Assembly: GCA_021816385.1 (NCBI GenBank)
Contig: JAKAYJ010000080.1
Span: forward strand, 1-5,707
DNA: 5,707 nt
Direction of reading: 5' to 3'
From: Thermoplasmata archaeon
Lineage (GTDB): Archaea; Thermoplasmatota; Thermoplasmata; Thermoplasmatales; Thermoplasmataceae
The translations under genes and the position numbers were made by a program. How positions within the stretch are numbered: the stretch's first letter is position 1; each line of letters begins with the position of its first letter. Shown here one piece after another: positions 1-5,707 of this stretch. The notes under the pieces were generated by a model. The model was not told the DNA's origin, ran no database searches, and worked only from the letters and a program-made list of their open reading frames with translations.

Positions 1-1000
1 TGACACTCCAGAGAATTTGAGAATAAAGAGAATTGTGGAGAATCAGGAAAAAACCATCGAGGAATACAAGAAAGCCTCTGAAGAGAGCAGGGAGTCAGGT
101 GTCATGATCTCCTCTCACTTTCAGACTATGAAGAAGGTTCTTGAACACCTTAAGAATTCTGATCAGGAGAAGCTGTCCTTTGATGGTTTTGTCATAGAGG
201 TGAAGTCAAAGAATAAGGCAGAAAAGAGCGCGGAAATAATCTTTGAAGACAGGACATTCAAATTATTCTACGACAAGAGTGTTGGAGAGAACATGACCTA
301 TTATTTTGATACGTCAAAAGATTACCTTGAAAGAATAGAGGGTGCAAAGGTTGCAATGGAGAATTCCATAAAGGGAATACAGGAGCAACAGGTCAGGAAG
401 AAGAAGGAAAGGCCCAGATTCTGGTTTGAGACATACCACTGGTTTTTCACCCCTGCCAATCATCTTGTCATCTCCGGGAAGAATACTGATACAAACGAGA
501 AGGTGGTGAAGAAGCATATGGGTGAGAAAGACCTCTATATTCACGCGGATATGTACGGCGCACCCAGTACGGTAATCAGGAATGAGGATAATGCAGAAAT
601 AACAGAGGACGAAATCCGGGAAGCAGCCATATTCGCTGTTTCATTTTCGAGGGCGTGGCAGAATGGTCTGACGTCAGGGTCAGCCTACTGGGTCAGCCCA
701 TTGCAGGTGAGCAAGACGCCAGAATCAGGACAGTACGTTAGAAAAGGTTCATGGATTGTCAGGGGAAAGAGGAACTATCTCTTTAACCTCCCACTTAAAC
801 TCAGCGTAAGGATGATTGACTACAGGGAAGCCAGGATTGCAATGATCTATCCATTCCGGGAAAATGATTCGGATTGTGTCACCATCATGCCGGGAAGCCG
901 AAAAAGGGATAAGGCAGCCCAGGAAATCGCAAAAAAACTAGAAACAGATACTGAGGAAATCATGAGGGTCCTTCCAACTGGGAATCTTGATATTATTTAA
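1..1000 (+). CDS. rqcH: RqcH/NEMF-family ribosome quality control protein, C-terminal part (5' end outside window)
   Basis: The reading frame is open from nt 2 to the TAA at 998-1000 and enters from outside the window, giving 332 visible residues; a TTG at 17 is an internal Leu codon, not a start. The visible part begins with a charged helical, coiled-coil-like stretch (about residues 1-55), then a small middle region and a second Lys/Glu-rich helix with a basic KKK patch (about 100-138). The NFACT-R (DUF814) domain follows at about 140-260, with its signature H-A-D-x-x-G-A-P-S near 181-189, then A-Y-W-V-x-P-x-Q-V-S-K and G-S-W-I-V-R-G-K-R-N. The tail carries the family's late P-G-S-R-K-R and V-L-P-T-G motifs. 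RqcH/Rqc2/NEMF proteins bind large ribosomal subunits blocked by peptidyl-tRNA and, in bacteria, recruit tRNA-Ala to add Ala tails. The catalytic-type NFACT-N domain would lie upstream and cannot be checked. Family assignment is strong; tailing activity is inferred. The 3' end overlaps the convergent isomerase gene. Confidence 0.9.
   Translation, partial: DTPENLRIKRIVENQEKTIEEYKKASEESRESGVMISSHFQTMKKVLEHLKNSDQEKLSFDGFVIEVKSKNKAEKSAEIIFEDRTFKLFYDKSVGENMTYYFDTSKDYLERIEGAKVAMENSIKGIQEQQVRKKKERPRFWFETYHWFFTPANHLVISGKNTDTNEKVVKKHMGEKDLYIHADMYGAPSTVIRNEDNAEITEDEIREAAIFAVSFSRAWQNGLTSGSAYWVSPLQVSKTPESGQYVRKGSWIVRGKRNYLFNLPLKLSVRMIDYREARIAMIYPFRENDSDCVTIMPGSRKRDKAAQEIAKKLETDTEEIMRVLPTGNLDII
931..937 (-). 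terminator. Possible U-tract terminator for the isomerase transcript
   Basis: Seven consecutive A on the plus strand read as T7 in the direction of isomerase transcription, 56 nt beyond its stop codon and inside the 3' end of rqcH. Archaeal RNA polymerase can terminate at U-tracts without a strong hairpin, and the convergent stops overlap, so any terminator for this gene must lie within rqcH. No clear stem precedes it. A Lys-Lys pair in rqcH explains the run equally well, so this is weak. Confidence 0.2.
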
Positions 1001-1937
1001 TTCTGGAAAGTTCAGCCTTGAGGTTTTCCAGTACCTTCACATCCTCTGGATCAAAGGATAATCTCAAACTTACTTCCACTGTCAGGATGTCAATATAATG
1101 CAGGATATAGAACAGCTTCTCCAGGTAAGTCTCACCTTTTGGCTTTATCTTTATGATTTCAGATGAGAATTTACTTTCCATTATATCAAGCCGCACCTTG
1201 CATCTTGAACTGGAATCACCTTCAATAGCAAGGAAGATAAATTTTTCAGCCATTCCACTGTTTACAAGCTGCGGAACGAGTTCATTATGATTCTGTTCAG
1301 ACAGGTTATGATTCAGGGCGAAAAGCTTTGAGTTCTCATTAAATTGTGTCTTGAACCTGTAACTGAGACTGCTGAAAGGTTCCCATGAAAGGATGTATGG
1401 AATCTTCCTTGAATCCACTATCTTCTGAGCAAGTTGCCAGATAGGACTCCTCTCCTTTTCCAGGTTTTCAAGAATTGAAATGATCCTCTTTCTCTCTTCC
1501 CCTTTAATCCCGATAAAAGTGTTTAAAAGTGGCATTAAGAGGTACCCTATTGCTTCCCTTGGCTGCAATCCTGAGGGTATTTTTATGAGATTGTCACAAA
1601 TCGTGGAAAGTTCGCCACCAGAAGTTATGGCATTTACGGTGATTCCCCGTGACTTTGCTTCCCTTACTGTACTGAGTGTTTCTTCTGTATTACCAGAATA
1701 ACTTACTGCAATGAAACAGTAGTTTCTGTCTACATATTTTGGAAGTTTGTATGAATCCACCACTATTACGGGAAGTTCCTGGAATGCCTCGGAAAATATT
1801 CTCCCGGATACTCCTGAGCCACCCATACCTGAAATTACAATAGCATGAACATCTCCTATATCTATGGAAAATTTTTCTTTGAAATTGATCTGTTCCTTGA
1901 TTGAATAGACCTGATTGTAGAATTTGTCTTCAGCCAT
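993..1937 (-). CDS. pgi: Bifunctional phosphoglucose/phosphomannose isomerase
   Basis: This 314-residue protein has the usual size for the archaeal PGI/PMI family (about 300-325 aa), described from Thermoplasma, Aeropyrum and Pyrobaculum. These cytosolic enzymes interconvert glucose-6-P or mannose-6-P with fructose-6-P. The N-terminal SIS domain shows the sugar-phosphate loop G-M-G-G-S-G-V-S-G at residues 37-45 and the hallmark S-Y-S-G-N-T-E-E-T at 79-87. P-R-E-A-I-G-Y at 126-132 contains the conserved active-site Arg127. The second SIS domain has F-N-E-N-S-K with the expected catalytic Glu201, then E-Q-N-H-N-E with catalytic-type His217. The C-terminus ends in the typical D-P-E-D-V-K-V-L-E-N-L-K helix. 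No key residue is missing. The ATG at 1937 is supported by an SD-like stretch overlapping the stop of the preceding microprotein gene, with which it is probably cotranscribed. It could supply fructose-6-P for gluconeogenesis or mannose-6-P for glycans; the sequence does not say which dominates. Confidence 0.93.
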   Translation of the reverse strand: MAEDKFYNQVYSIKEQINFKEKFSIDIGDVHAIVISGMGGSGVSGRIFSEAFQELPVIVVDSYKLPKYVDRNYCFIAVSYSGNTEETLSTVREAKSRGITVNAITSGGELSTICDNLIKIPSGLQPREAIGYLLMPLLNTFIGIKGEERKRIISILENLEKERSPIWQLAQKIVDSRKIPYILSWEPFSSLSYRFKTQFNENSKLFALNHNLSEQNHNELVPQLVNSGMAEKFIFLAIEGDSSSRCKVRLDIMESKFSSEIIKIKPKGETYLEKLFYILHYIDILTVEVSLRLSFDPEDVKVLENLKAELSRIK

Positions 1938-1939
1938 AA

Positions 1940-1950
1940 ATCACACCCTC
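1940..1950 (-). promoter_or_regulatory. Shine-Dalgarno-like site for the isomerase, overlapping the upstream stop
   Basis: On the minus strand the bases just before the isomerase ATG read GAGGGTGTGAT, which partly matches the archaeal anti-SD target (AGGTGAT) and ends 2 nt before the start codon. Its first bases overlap the TGA of the 30-codon gene, an arrangement that would couple translation of the two. The match is imperfect. Confidence 0.45.
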
Positions 1951-2041
1951 AGATTGGAGCGAGAGCGAGGAAAAATCCCCATACGGCAGGAAGCAATGCA
2001 GCAAGTCCTACAAGAATATATATCATGGTTTTTGTAGACAT
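1949..2041 (-). CDS. 30-residue single-span membrane microprotein, function unknown
   Basis: A complete ATG-to-TGA frame of 30 codons ends 11 nt before the isomerase start. The peptide begins M-S-T-K-T-M, with its only charged side chain at Lys4, then runs as one continuous hydrophobic segment from about residue 7 to 28. That segment includes G-L-A-A-L-L-P at 12-18, a Trp at 21, two Phe at 23-24, and a C-terminal A-P-I. This is what a single transmembrane helix with a proline kink looks like; the positive-inside rule would put the N-terminus in the cytoplasm. There is no lipobox, cysteine or protease-type signal cleavage pattern. A box A-like element about 26 nt upstream and the SD overlap with the next gene support a real, possibly leaderless first gene of a two-gene unit. 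I do not recognise the family. It resembles bioenergetic accessory microproteins (CydX, KdpF type) only in size and topology. It could also be a chance hydrophobic frame in leader RNA. Confidence 0.5.
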   Translation of the reverse strand: MSTKTMIYILVGLAALLPAVWGFFLALAPI

Positions 2042-2060
2042 ACGCTCAGTATTTATTTGT

Positions 2061-2070
2061 TTTTAATTAA
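2061..2070 (-). promoter_or_regulatory. Box A (TATA)-like element for the microprotein-isomerase unit
   Basis: The minus strand reads TTAATTAAAA centred about 26 nt before the microprotein ATG, preceded by purine-rich AAAGG that could act as a BRE. With that spacing, transcription would begin at or within a few bases of the ATG (leaderless), which fits the absence of a good SD before it. The region is AT-rich throughout, so the match could be coincidental. Confidence 0.4.
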
Positions 2071-2175
2071 CCTTTGCTATATGAATTGACTATGGAAATT
2101 TCAATCTTTATGACGTATTTGTTTATATTTATTACAACCTAAAATTAAAGTTCTTCCAGAATGTTTTGAATTTGT

Positions 2176-2200
2176 AAAAGTTAGCCATGGGAGTTAACTT
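2176..2200 (-). terminator. Possible hairpin plus T-run downstream of arginine deiminase
   Basis: In the minus-strand direction, AAGTTA and TAACTT form a 6-bp stem around an 11-nt loop and are followed by a short T4 run, starting 6 nt after the arginine deiminase stop. The loop contains the palindrome CCATGG, which could extend the fold. The stem is short and AT-rich and the T-run is brief. It may instead be an incidental palindrome, but it sits where the end of the upstream operon would be expected. Confidence 0.3.
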
Positions 2201-2205
2201 GCAGA

Positions 2206-3462
2206 TCAATTCCTCTGAAGTGTAAATGTCATGCAGTGGGCACCACCATATCCACCCGTTATTTCTTCGAGATTGATCTTTACGAAGTCAAGTCCGAAAT
2301 CCCGCATCTTTGAAGTGGATGGGAACATTGTCCCGCTTTTAAGTTCTGATTCTTTTGCTCCTGCTTCTTCCTTTACTTTTTTTGTTATGACACCGTTGCT
2401 TTCAAGTTTTTTAAGAACAGAGAATGAGTCTATGCATATGATCCTGTTGTCCTTTACAGTCAGGAAATTGGATGAATAACATAGCTGTTCAATGGGAGAG
2501 ATATCCATTATGTTATATCCTTTATTCTTCAGGTAATCGTACAGTGTTATATCCTCTGCATATGAATAACCCTCACCATTCTTCTGATATAACTTTCCCC
2601 TTGCTGCTTTCACCAGATCCATGGAGCCTATGGCAGTCCCATTTCCTGCAATATTGAAATATGTGTCAAGATGCATGTTATTGAGGAGATCGTTGACCAT
2701 GAACGGATATCGTGGGTTTTCCACAACAAGTACCTCGTCATGTGCCATCATGCCAGAATTCATTGCTGATATGGCTCCTGCAAGATCAGTACGCGGTCCC
2801 GTACCTATTAAACCAAAATCACCACACGGTATGTAATCTCCGCCTTCGAAATACGAATTTTCCACAACTCTTTTCAGATGATCCTTTCCAAGTATCTTCT
2901 CCATTATAAATCCGGTAATTTCTGGTTCCATCTTTCTCTGGGGCAGTTTCATTCTCCCGAGTATGACCCCTTTAGAACTTACTGCCTGCTGATCCCTCAT
3001 GAAATACAGGTTGGTCAGAGGTACGTTAGAGAATATCTTTGGATACGACATATGATTGTCCCGATCAACAGTTATATCGATTGAAGGTACCAGTATGGAT
3101 ATATTGAAAAGGGTATCTGCATCCATGAATGGAAGATTTCTCTGAAAATCCTTCTTCAACTTTTCAACCTCGGAAATATCACCATAAAACTGAACTTCGG
3201 CTGCTAGCTTTTCTTCCATTGCTTTTCTGAAGTTACTGTCTGTGTTGCACCTGTTCACAACAATTTCTCTAAGCTGGGTTACCTTCGCCCCATTCTCCTT
3301 CATTATTTCTTCCAGTTTCTCATGTTCCCTTAACGCTTTTGTCTTGTTGAATGGTCTTTCAAAGAGAAAGGCCCTCGGTGAGATCATTGCATAATCTATT
3401 TCTGTTCCTGGCCTGTGTACTATCACTTCCTTCAGATTTTCCCATTCCGCTCTTACAAACAT
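2206..3462 (-). CDS. arcA: Arginine deiminase
   Basis: This 418-residue protein (family about 400-420) hydrolyses L-arginine to L-citrulline and ammonia in the cytosol. The N-terminus has the family pattern L-K-E-V-I-V-H-R-P-G-T-E followed by a helical insert. All the expected catalytic elements of the guanidino-modifying fold are present in order: F-M-R-D (Asp157), F-E-G-G-D (Glu206, Asp209), G-P-R-T-D (Arg224), H-L-D-T (His264) and the C-terminal G-G-A-H-C-M with nucleophile Cys410. The length and the F-M-R-D/H-L-D-T context favour true arginine deiminase over agmatine deiminase or dimethylarginine hydrolase. I chose the ATG at 3462 over an in-frame TTG one codon upstream because AGGTGAT lies 5 nt before the ATG. 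The ATG shares one base with the nmd3 stop (TGATG), so translation is probably coupled. No ornithine carbamoyltransferase or carbamate kinase gene, needed to make ATP from citrulline, is adjacent within the window. Confidence 0.93.
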   Translation of the reverse strand: MFVRAEWENLKEVIVHRPGTEIDYAMISPRAFLFERPFNKTKALREHEKLEEIMKENGAKVTQLREIVVNRCNTDSNFRKAMEEKLAAEVQFYGDISEVEKLKKDFQRNLPFMDADTLFNISILVPSIDITVDRDNHMSYPKIFSNVPLTNLYFMRDQQAVSSKGVILGRMKLPQRKMEPEITGFIMEKILGKDHLKRVVENSYFEGGDYIPCGDFGLIGTGPRTDLAGAISAMNSGMMAHDEVLVVENPRYPFMVNDLLNNMHLDTYFNIAGNGTAIGSMDLVKAARGKLYQKNGEGYSYAEDITLYDYLKNKGYNIMDISPIEQLCYSSNFLTVKDNRIICIDSFSVLKKLESNGVITKKVKEEAGAKESELKSGTMFPSTSKMRDFGLDFVKINLEEITGGYGGAHCMTFTLQRN

Positions 3463-4478
3463 CAAATATCACCTAAAATTTCATAATAGTTGTCTTCGTA
3501 GAAGAACAGTTCTACCTGATCTTCCTTTATAACCCTCTTCAGGGTTATCTGAATATACGTCCTCTCATTCATCAGGTTCGTTTCATTTTCTGTCCTATGC
3601 AATACAATGAACCTTTCCCGTGACGCTTTTTCTCCAGTTTCCTTTAGTTTATCAAAATCTATGAGCCTCTTGTTGATAAGAGTTGTCTTTCCATTTTTCA
3701 GATCTGTCACATATATGCCCCCCGGCCTCTTTCCCTGGTAAATATATTTTATGTTATCAAAAAATATCAGGGAACCGGGTTCGATATCCAGTATCCTGAT
3801 CATGTAAGTGAACCTGAAAAACTGTTTGCCATCCTTGATTCCAGCCAGTGAACTTGAGACCACAACGTTGCATATTGTTTTGGACTGTATTTCCCTGGCA
3901 AAGGTGTCCCCATCCTTCTTCTTGCCAAGATATATATCTATACCTTCCTTCAACTGAACTGACTTTGAGACGAATGATTCAGGATCTTTCTTCTGGTTGC
4001 TCTCCACCATCCTGAGAAGTTCCTGGTGAATTGTATCTATCTCCGGACTCATTTTCTCTGAGAATCCCCTGAGTTGAACCTTGGATTCATAATATGATCC
4101 GGTTACCTTATTACACGTTGGACAGCTGATTGACTCTTTCCTGTATGGAATTTCAAGTAGAAACTCCTTCTCTTCAGCATCATCTCTTTTAATTCTTATC
4201 CTGATGTAGGCTGTATCCTCGATCTTGTTCAGTTCTATAGGGCCGAACGATTCAATCTTAAATGGTTCATTTACGCTGAAAAGTTCGTACACCTTCTTTG
4301 CCCATCTTTCCTGTGCATCGTGATGAGCCCAGTAGTTACCCACCTTCACAGCACCACATTTTGGACAGCTCGTGAACGTTATTGAACCTGGTTTTTCAAT
4401 CACAAGTGTTTCCCATATACAGTCTTCACAGAGCCCCTTGTATATGGCTTCTCGAGTTCCACATTTTATACATAACAT
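3462..4478 (-). CDS. nmd3: Nmd3-like large ribosomal subunit assembly factor
   Basis: This 338-residue protein has the archaeal Nmd3 layout. The N-terminal zinc region carries C-x2-C at residues 3/6 and 17/20 and a second site from C-x2-C at 38/41 and 119/122, with the family's S-Y-Y-E-S-K-V-Q-L-R-G at 128-138 straight after the last pair. A helical section and an alpha/beta region with E-G-I-D-I-Y-L-G at 178-185 follow. The C-terminal third (about 230-338) is beta-rich, matching the SH3/OB-like, eIF5A-related part of eukaryotic Nmd3. In eukaryotes Nmd3 binds the 60S joining face and carries it to export; without a nucleus the archaeal protein is thought to act in late 50S maturation or subunit anti-association, by inference from homology. 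No nuclear export tail is visible. The ATG at 4478 lies 3 nt after the acyl-CoA dehydrogenase stop, and a second in-frame start is ruled out by loss of Cys3. It has no strong SD of its own and probably depends on upstream translation. Confidence 0.92.
   Translation of the reverse strand: MLCIKCGTREAIYKGLCEDCIWETLVIEKPGSITFTSCPKCGAVKVGNYWAHHDAQERWAKKVYELFSVNEPFKIESFGPIELNKIEDTAYIRIRIKRDDAEEKEFLLEIPYRKESISCPTCNKVTGSYYESKVQLRGFSEKMSPEIDTIHQELLRMVESNQKKDPESFVSKSVQLKEGIDIYLGKKKDGDTFAREIQSKTICNVVVSSSLAGIKDGKQFFRFTYMIRILDIEPGSLIFFDNIKYIYQGKRPGGIYVTDLKNGKTTLINKRLIDFDKLKETGEKASRERFIVLHRTENETNLMNERTYIQITLKRVIKEDQVELFFYEDNYYEILGDI
3468..3474 (-). promoter_or_regulatory. Shine-Dalgarno site deciding the arginine deiminase start
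   Basis: AGGTGAT on the minus strand is a near-perfect archaeal SD. It encodes part of the last Gly-Asp codons of nmd3 and lies 5 nt before the arginine deiminase ATG. Against the alternative TTG the gap would be only 2 nt. The site sits wholly inside nmd3, so ribosomes finishing nmd3 can reinitiate directly. Confidence 0.7.
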
Positions 4479-4481
4479 AAT

Positions 4482-5642
4482 TCAATCAATTTTCCTTCCT
4501 TCCCGGAAATCCTTTATCAGTGCCCCCGATATGAGCTTTTTTCTTATTTCTGTAGTTCCTGCTCCTATCTGCCCCAGTATTGCATCCCTGTTTAGTCTGT
4601 CGATACCAGTATCGTGCATATATCCTGCTCCCCCGAAAATCTGGATACACTCCCGTGATATATACTCGGAAACCTGTGCAGAATAAAGAATTGAAGCTGC
4701 GGCATTCTTCACATCCATCCTGTTCTTATCAAGATGCTCCAGGGTTTCATAAGCCAGTAATTTTGCAGCCCTGTATCTGGTATACATTGTTGCCAGCTTG
4801 TCCTGTATCATTTCGAATTTATACAGTGATTCGCCAAATTGTTTCCTTTCCACTGAGTATTTTATAGCCTCCTCCAGCGATCTCCTCGCAAGTCCTACGA
4901 ATATGAATGACAGGATAGCCCTCTCTGAATTTAACCCGCCAAGTATTATGTGTTTACCATGATTTTCCTTTCCAATGAGTCTCTTTTCAGAGACTTTCAG
5001 ATCCTGGAAATATATTTCACCGGTTGGTGATCCCCGCATTCCCATCTTATCAAACTTTTTTCCTTTTGAGAAACCATCATCTGTTGCAAGAATAATGAAG
5101 GCGGAATGTTCCTTTCCTGTCCTGCAGTAGGTTAGGAACAGATCTGCGTAAGGTGCATTTGTTATGTATGTTTTGGAGCCATTAATTATATAACTGTCTC
5201 CTTCTCTTTGAGCGCTTGTTTTCATGTTCAATGCATCAGAGCCAGATTCTGGTTCAGTCAGGCCAAGTGAACCGATCCAATCGCCTGATACCAGTTTTGG
5301 CACATAAGATTCTTTCTGTTCATCATTCCCATTCCGGTACAGATTATCAAGTGTGAGATTACTGTGAGCTCCATAGCTCAAAGCCAGTGAAGGAGATGAA
5401 TAACCTACTTCTTCCTCTATAATTGCCTGTCCAAGATATCCCAGGTTTGCACCTCCAAACTCCTCACCTACGGTAATGCCCAGATAACCCATTTTTCCCA
5501 TATTCCTGAAGACCTTTTCTGGAAAATAATCCTCCAGGTCCATCTTTTTTGCTATGGGTTCAACTTCACGCTGAACAAATTCCCTGACATTGTTCCTTAA
5601 TTCATCATATATTTCTTCTTCAACCATGAATGGGTTAATCAT
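4482..5642 (-). CDS. Acyl-CoA dehydrogenase, isovaleryl-CoA dehydrogenase type
   Basis: This complete 386-residue FAD flavoenzyme (family about 380-400) oxidises an acyl-CoA to the 2,3-enoyl-CoA and passes electrons to ETF. The N-terminal helical domain includes L-S-Y-G-A-H-S-N-L at 88-96, a motif characteristic of isovaleryl-CoA dehydrogenases. The middle beta domain has L-T-E-P-E-S-G-S-D at 128-136, Y-I-T-N-A-P at 159-164 and G-M-R-G-S at 201-205. The C-terminal helical domain has R-K-Q-F-G at 266-270, I-F-G-G-A-G-Y at 335-341 and I-G-A-G-T-T-E-I-R at 359-367. The usual medium/short-chain catalytic Glu just before G-T is Ala361 here, while Glu240 in G-L-N-S-E-R matches the alternative base used by isovaleryl-CoA dehydrogenase. 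Leucine-derived isovaleryl-CoA is therefore the best substrate guess, with other branched acyl-CoAs possible. It is the first gene of an apparent three-gene unit. The ATG at 5642 fits a leaderless start about 26 nt after a box A element; a second in-frame ATG lies five codons in. Confidence 0.9.
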   Translation of the reverse strand: MINPFMVEEEIYDELRNNVREFVQREVEPIAKKMDLEDYFPEKVFRNMGKMGYLGITVGEEFGGANLGYLGQAIIEEEVGYSSPSLALSYGAHSNLTLDNLYRNGNDEQKESYVPKLVSGDWIGSLGLTEPESGSDALNMKTSAQREGDSYIINGSKTYITNAPYADLFLTYCRTGKEHSAFIILATDDGFSKGKKFDKMGMRGSPTGEIYFQDLKVSEKRLIGKENHGKHIILGGLNSERAILSFIFVGLARRSLEEAIKYSVERKQFGESLYKFEMIQDKLATMYTRYRAAKLLAYETLEHLDKNRMDVKNAAASILYSAQVSEYISRECIQIFGGAGYMHDTGIDRLNRDAILGQIGAGTTEIRKKLISGALIKDFREGRKID

Positions 5643-5665
5643 TCCTTAAAATAACCTTATTTCTC

Positions 5666-5675
5666 TTTTATAAAC
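5666..5675 (-). promoter_or_regulatory. Box A (TATA) promoter element for the acyl-CoA dehydrogenase-nmd3-arcA unit
   Basis: The minus strand reads GTTTATAAAA, a close match to the archaeal TATA consensus, ending 23 nt before the first gene's ATG and preceded by purine-rich GGAAT. That spacing predicts transcription starting at or just before the ATG, so the mRNA would be leaderless or nearly so. An AAGGA directly abutting the ATG is too close to act as a normal SD, which agrees with this reading. Confidence 0.6.
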
Positions 5676-5707
5676 ATTCCAGTTTTTCTAATCAGCTATT
5701 GATTCCT

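Larger units (their letters stand above)
2042..2205. other. 164-nt intergenic gap between two minus-strand units
   Basis: This AT-rich stretch separates arginine deiminase from the microprotein gene and is the only sizeable internal gap. It holds the possible terminator at its right end and a box A-like element at its left end. Between them I see only AT-rich sequence with short frames of 16-18 codons that look like chance. No tRNA-like fold or long inverted repeat was found. Confidence 0.6.
2206..5642 (-). other. Probable three-gene operon: acyl-CoA dehydrogenase, nmd3, arcA
   Basis: The three genes share a strand, are separated by 3 nt and by a 1-nt overlap, follow one recognisable promoter element, and are followed by a gap with a possible terminator. 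Spacing this tight normally means one transcript with coupled translation. The mix of two amino-acid catabolic enzymes with a ribosome assembly factor suggests shared growth-linked expression, which is inference. Confidence 0.75.

Noticed and set aside
314..544. Minus-strand frame with a Leu-rich, membrane-like translation inside rqcH
   Set aside because: The Leu runs are the reverse complement of Lys/Glu-rich rqcH codons (AAG, GAG read as CTT, CTC), an antisense artefact.
1480..1701. Plus-strand open frame of 73 codons inside the isomerase gene
   Set aside because: It lies fully antisense to strongly recognised coding sequence, with no family motif or SD, so it is a shadow frame.
2092..2142. 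16-codon plus-strand hydrophobic frame in the same gap
   Set aside because: Very short, no promoter or SD support, and T-rich DNA readily yields Phe/Ile/Leu codons by chance.
2132..2188. 18-codon minus-strand frame (ATG to TAA) rich in Phe, Lys and Asn, between arcA and the microprotein
   Set aside because: It is short, its composition is what AT-rich non-coding DNA gives, it has no SD or box A at proper spacing, and its ATG lies in the possible terminator loop.
2231..3084. Several overlapping plus-strand open frames of 60-80 codons inside arcA
   Set aside because: They overlap one another in different frames, are antisense to a gene with all catalytic motifs intact, and encode nothing recognisable.
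4372..4867. Plus-strand open frames of about 100 codons antisense to nmd3 and the acyl-CoA dehydrogenase
   Set aside because: They cross a real gene boundary, carry no recognisable domain and lack start signals.
1..5707. Search by eye for CRISPR repeats, insertion sequences, tRNA/rRNA genes, toxin-antitoxin pairs or defence genes
   Set aside because: No repeated units, terminal inverted repeats, transposase motifs, tRNA-like folds or such families were seen; nearly all of the window is covered by recognised housekeeping and catabolic genes.

Overview
The window looks like chromosomal DNA from an archaeon, most likely of the Thermoplasmata (Thermoplasma/Ferroplasma/Cuniculiplasma-like). The evidence is an Nmd3-type ribosome assembly factor with its archaeal/eukaryotic zinc-finger layout, an archaeal bifunctional phosphoglucose/phosphomannose isomerase, an RqcH/NEMF-family protein, heavy use of AGG/AGA and ATA codons, AT-rich box A-like elements about 25 nt upstream of first genes in place of bacterial -35/-10 promoters, and a moderately AT-rich composition. 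The lineage is inferred from gene content; no rRNA is present to settle it.

Layout: the left end (1-1000, + strand) is the C-terminal half of an RqcH-like protein whose start lies outside the window. Everything else is on the minus strand. Read in the direction of transcription from the right end, a box A-like element at about 5670 precedes an acyl-CoA dehydrogenase of the isovaleryl-CoA dehydrogenase type (5642-4482), then nmd3 (4478-3462) after 3 nt, then arginine deiminase (3462-2206), whose ATG overlaps the nmd3 stop by one base. A 164-nt non-coding gap (2042-2205) holds a possible terminator hairpin and a second box A-like element. It is followed by a 30-residue single-span membrane microprotein (2041-1949), which is easily missed, and the isomerase (1937-993). 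The isomerase stop overlaps the rqcH stop tail to tail by 8 bp.

How the genes fit together: the acyl-CoA dehydrogenase (probably leucine breakdown) and arginine deiminase (arginine to citrulline plus ammonia) suit an organism living on peptides and amino acids. The ribosome assembly factor sits between them in what looks like one transcript. The isomerase links glucose-6-P, fructose-6-P and mannose-6-P, serving gluconeogenesis and glycan/sugar-nucleotide supply. RqcH belongs to ribosome-associated quality control.

I found no mobile element, CRISPR array, tRNA, rRNA, defence cassette or obvious new system. This is mostly an ordinary housekeeping and catabolic region. The least explained item is the membrane microprotein ahead of the isomerase.
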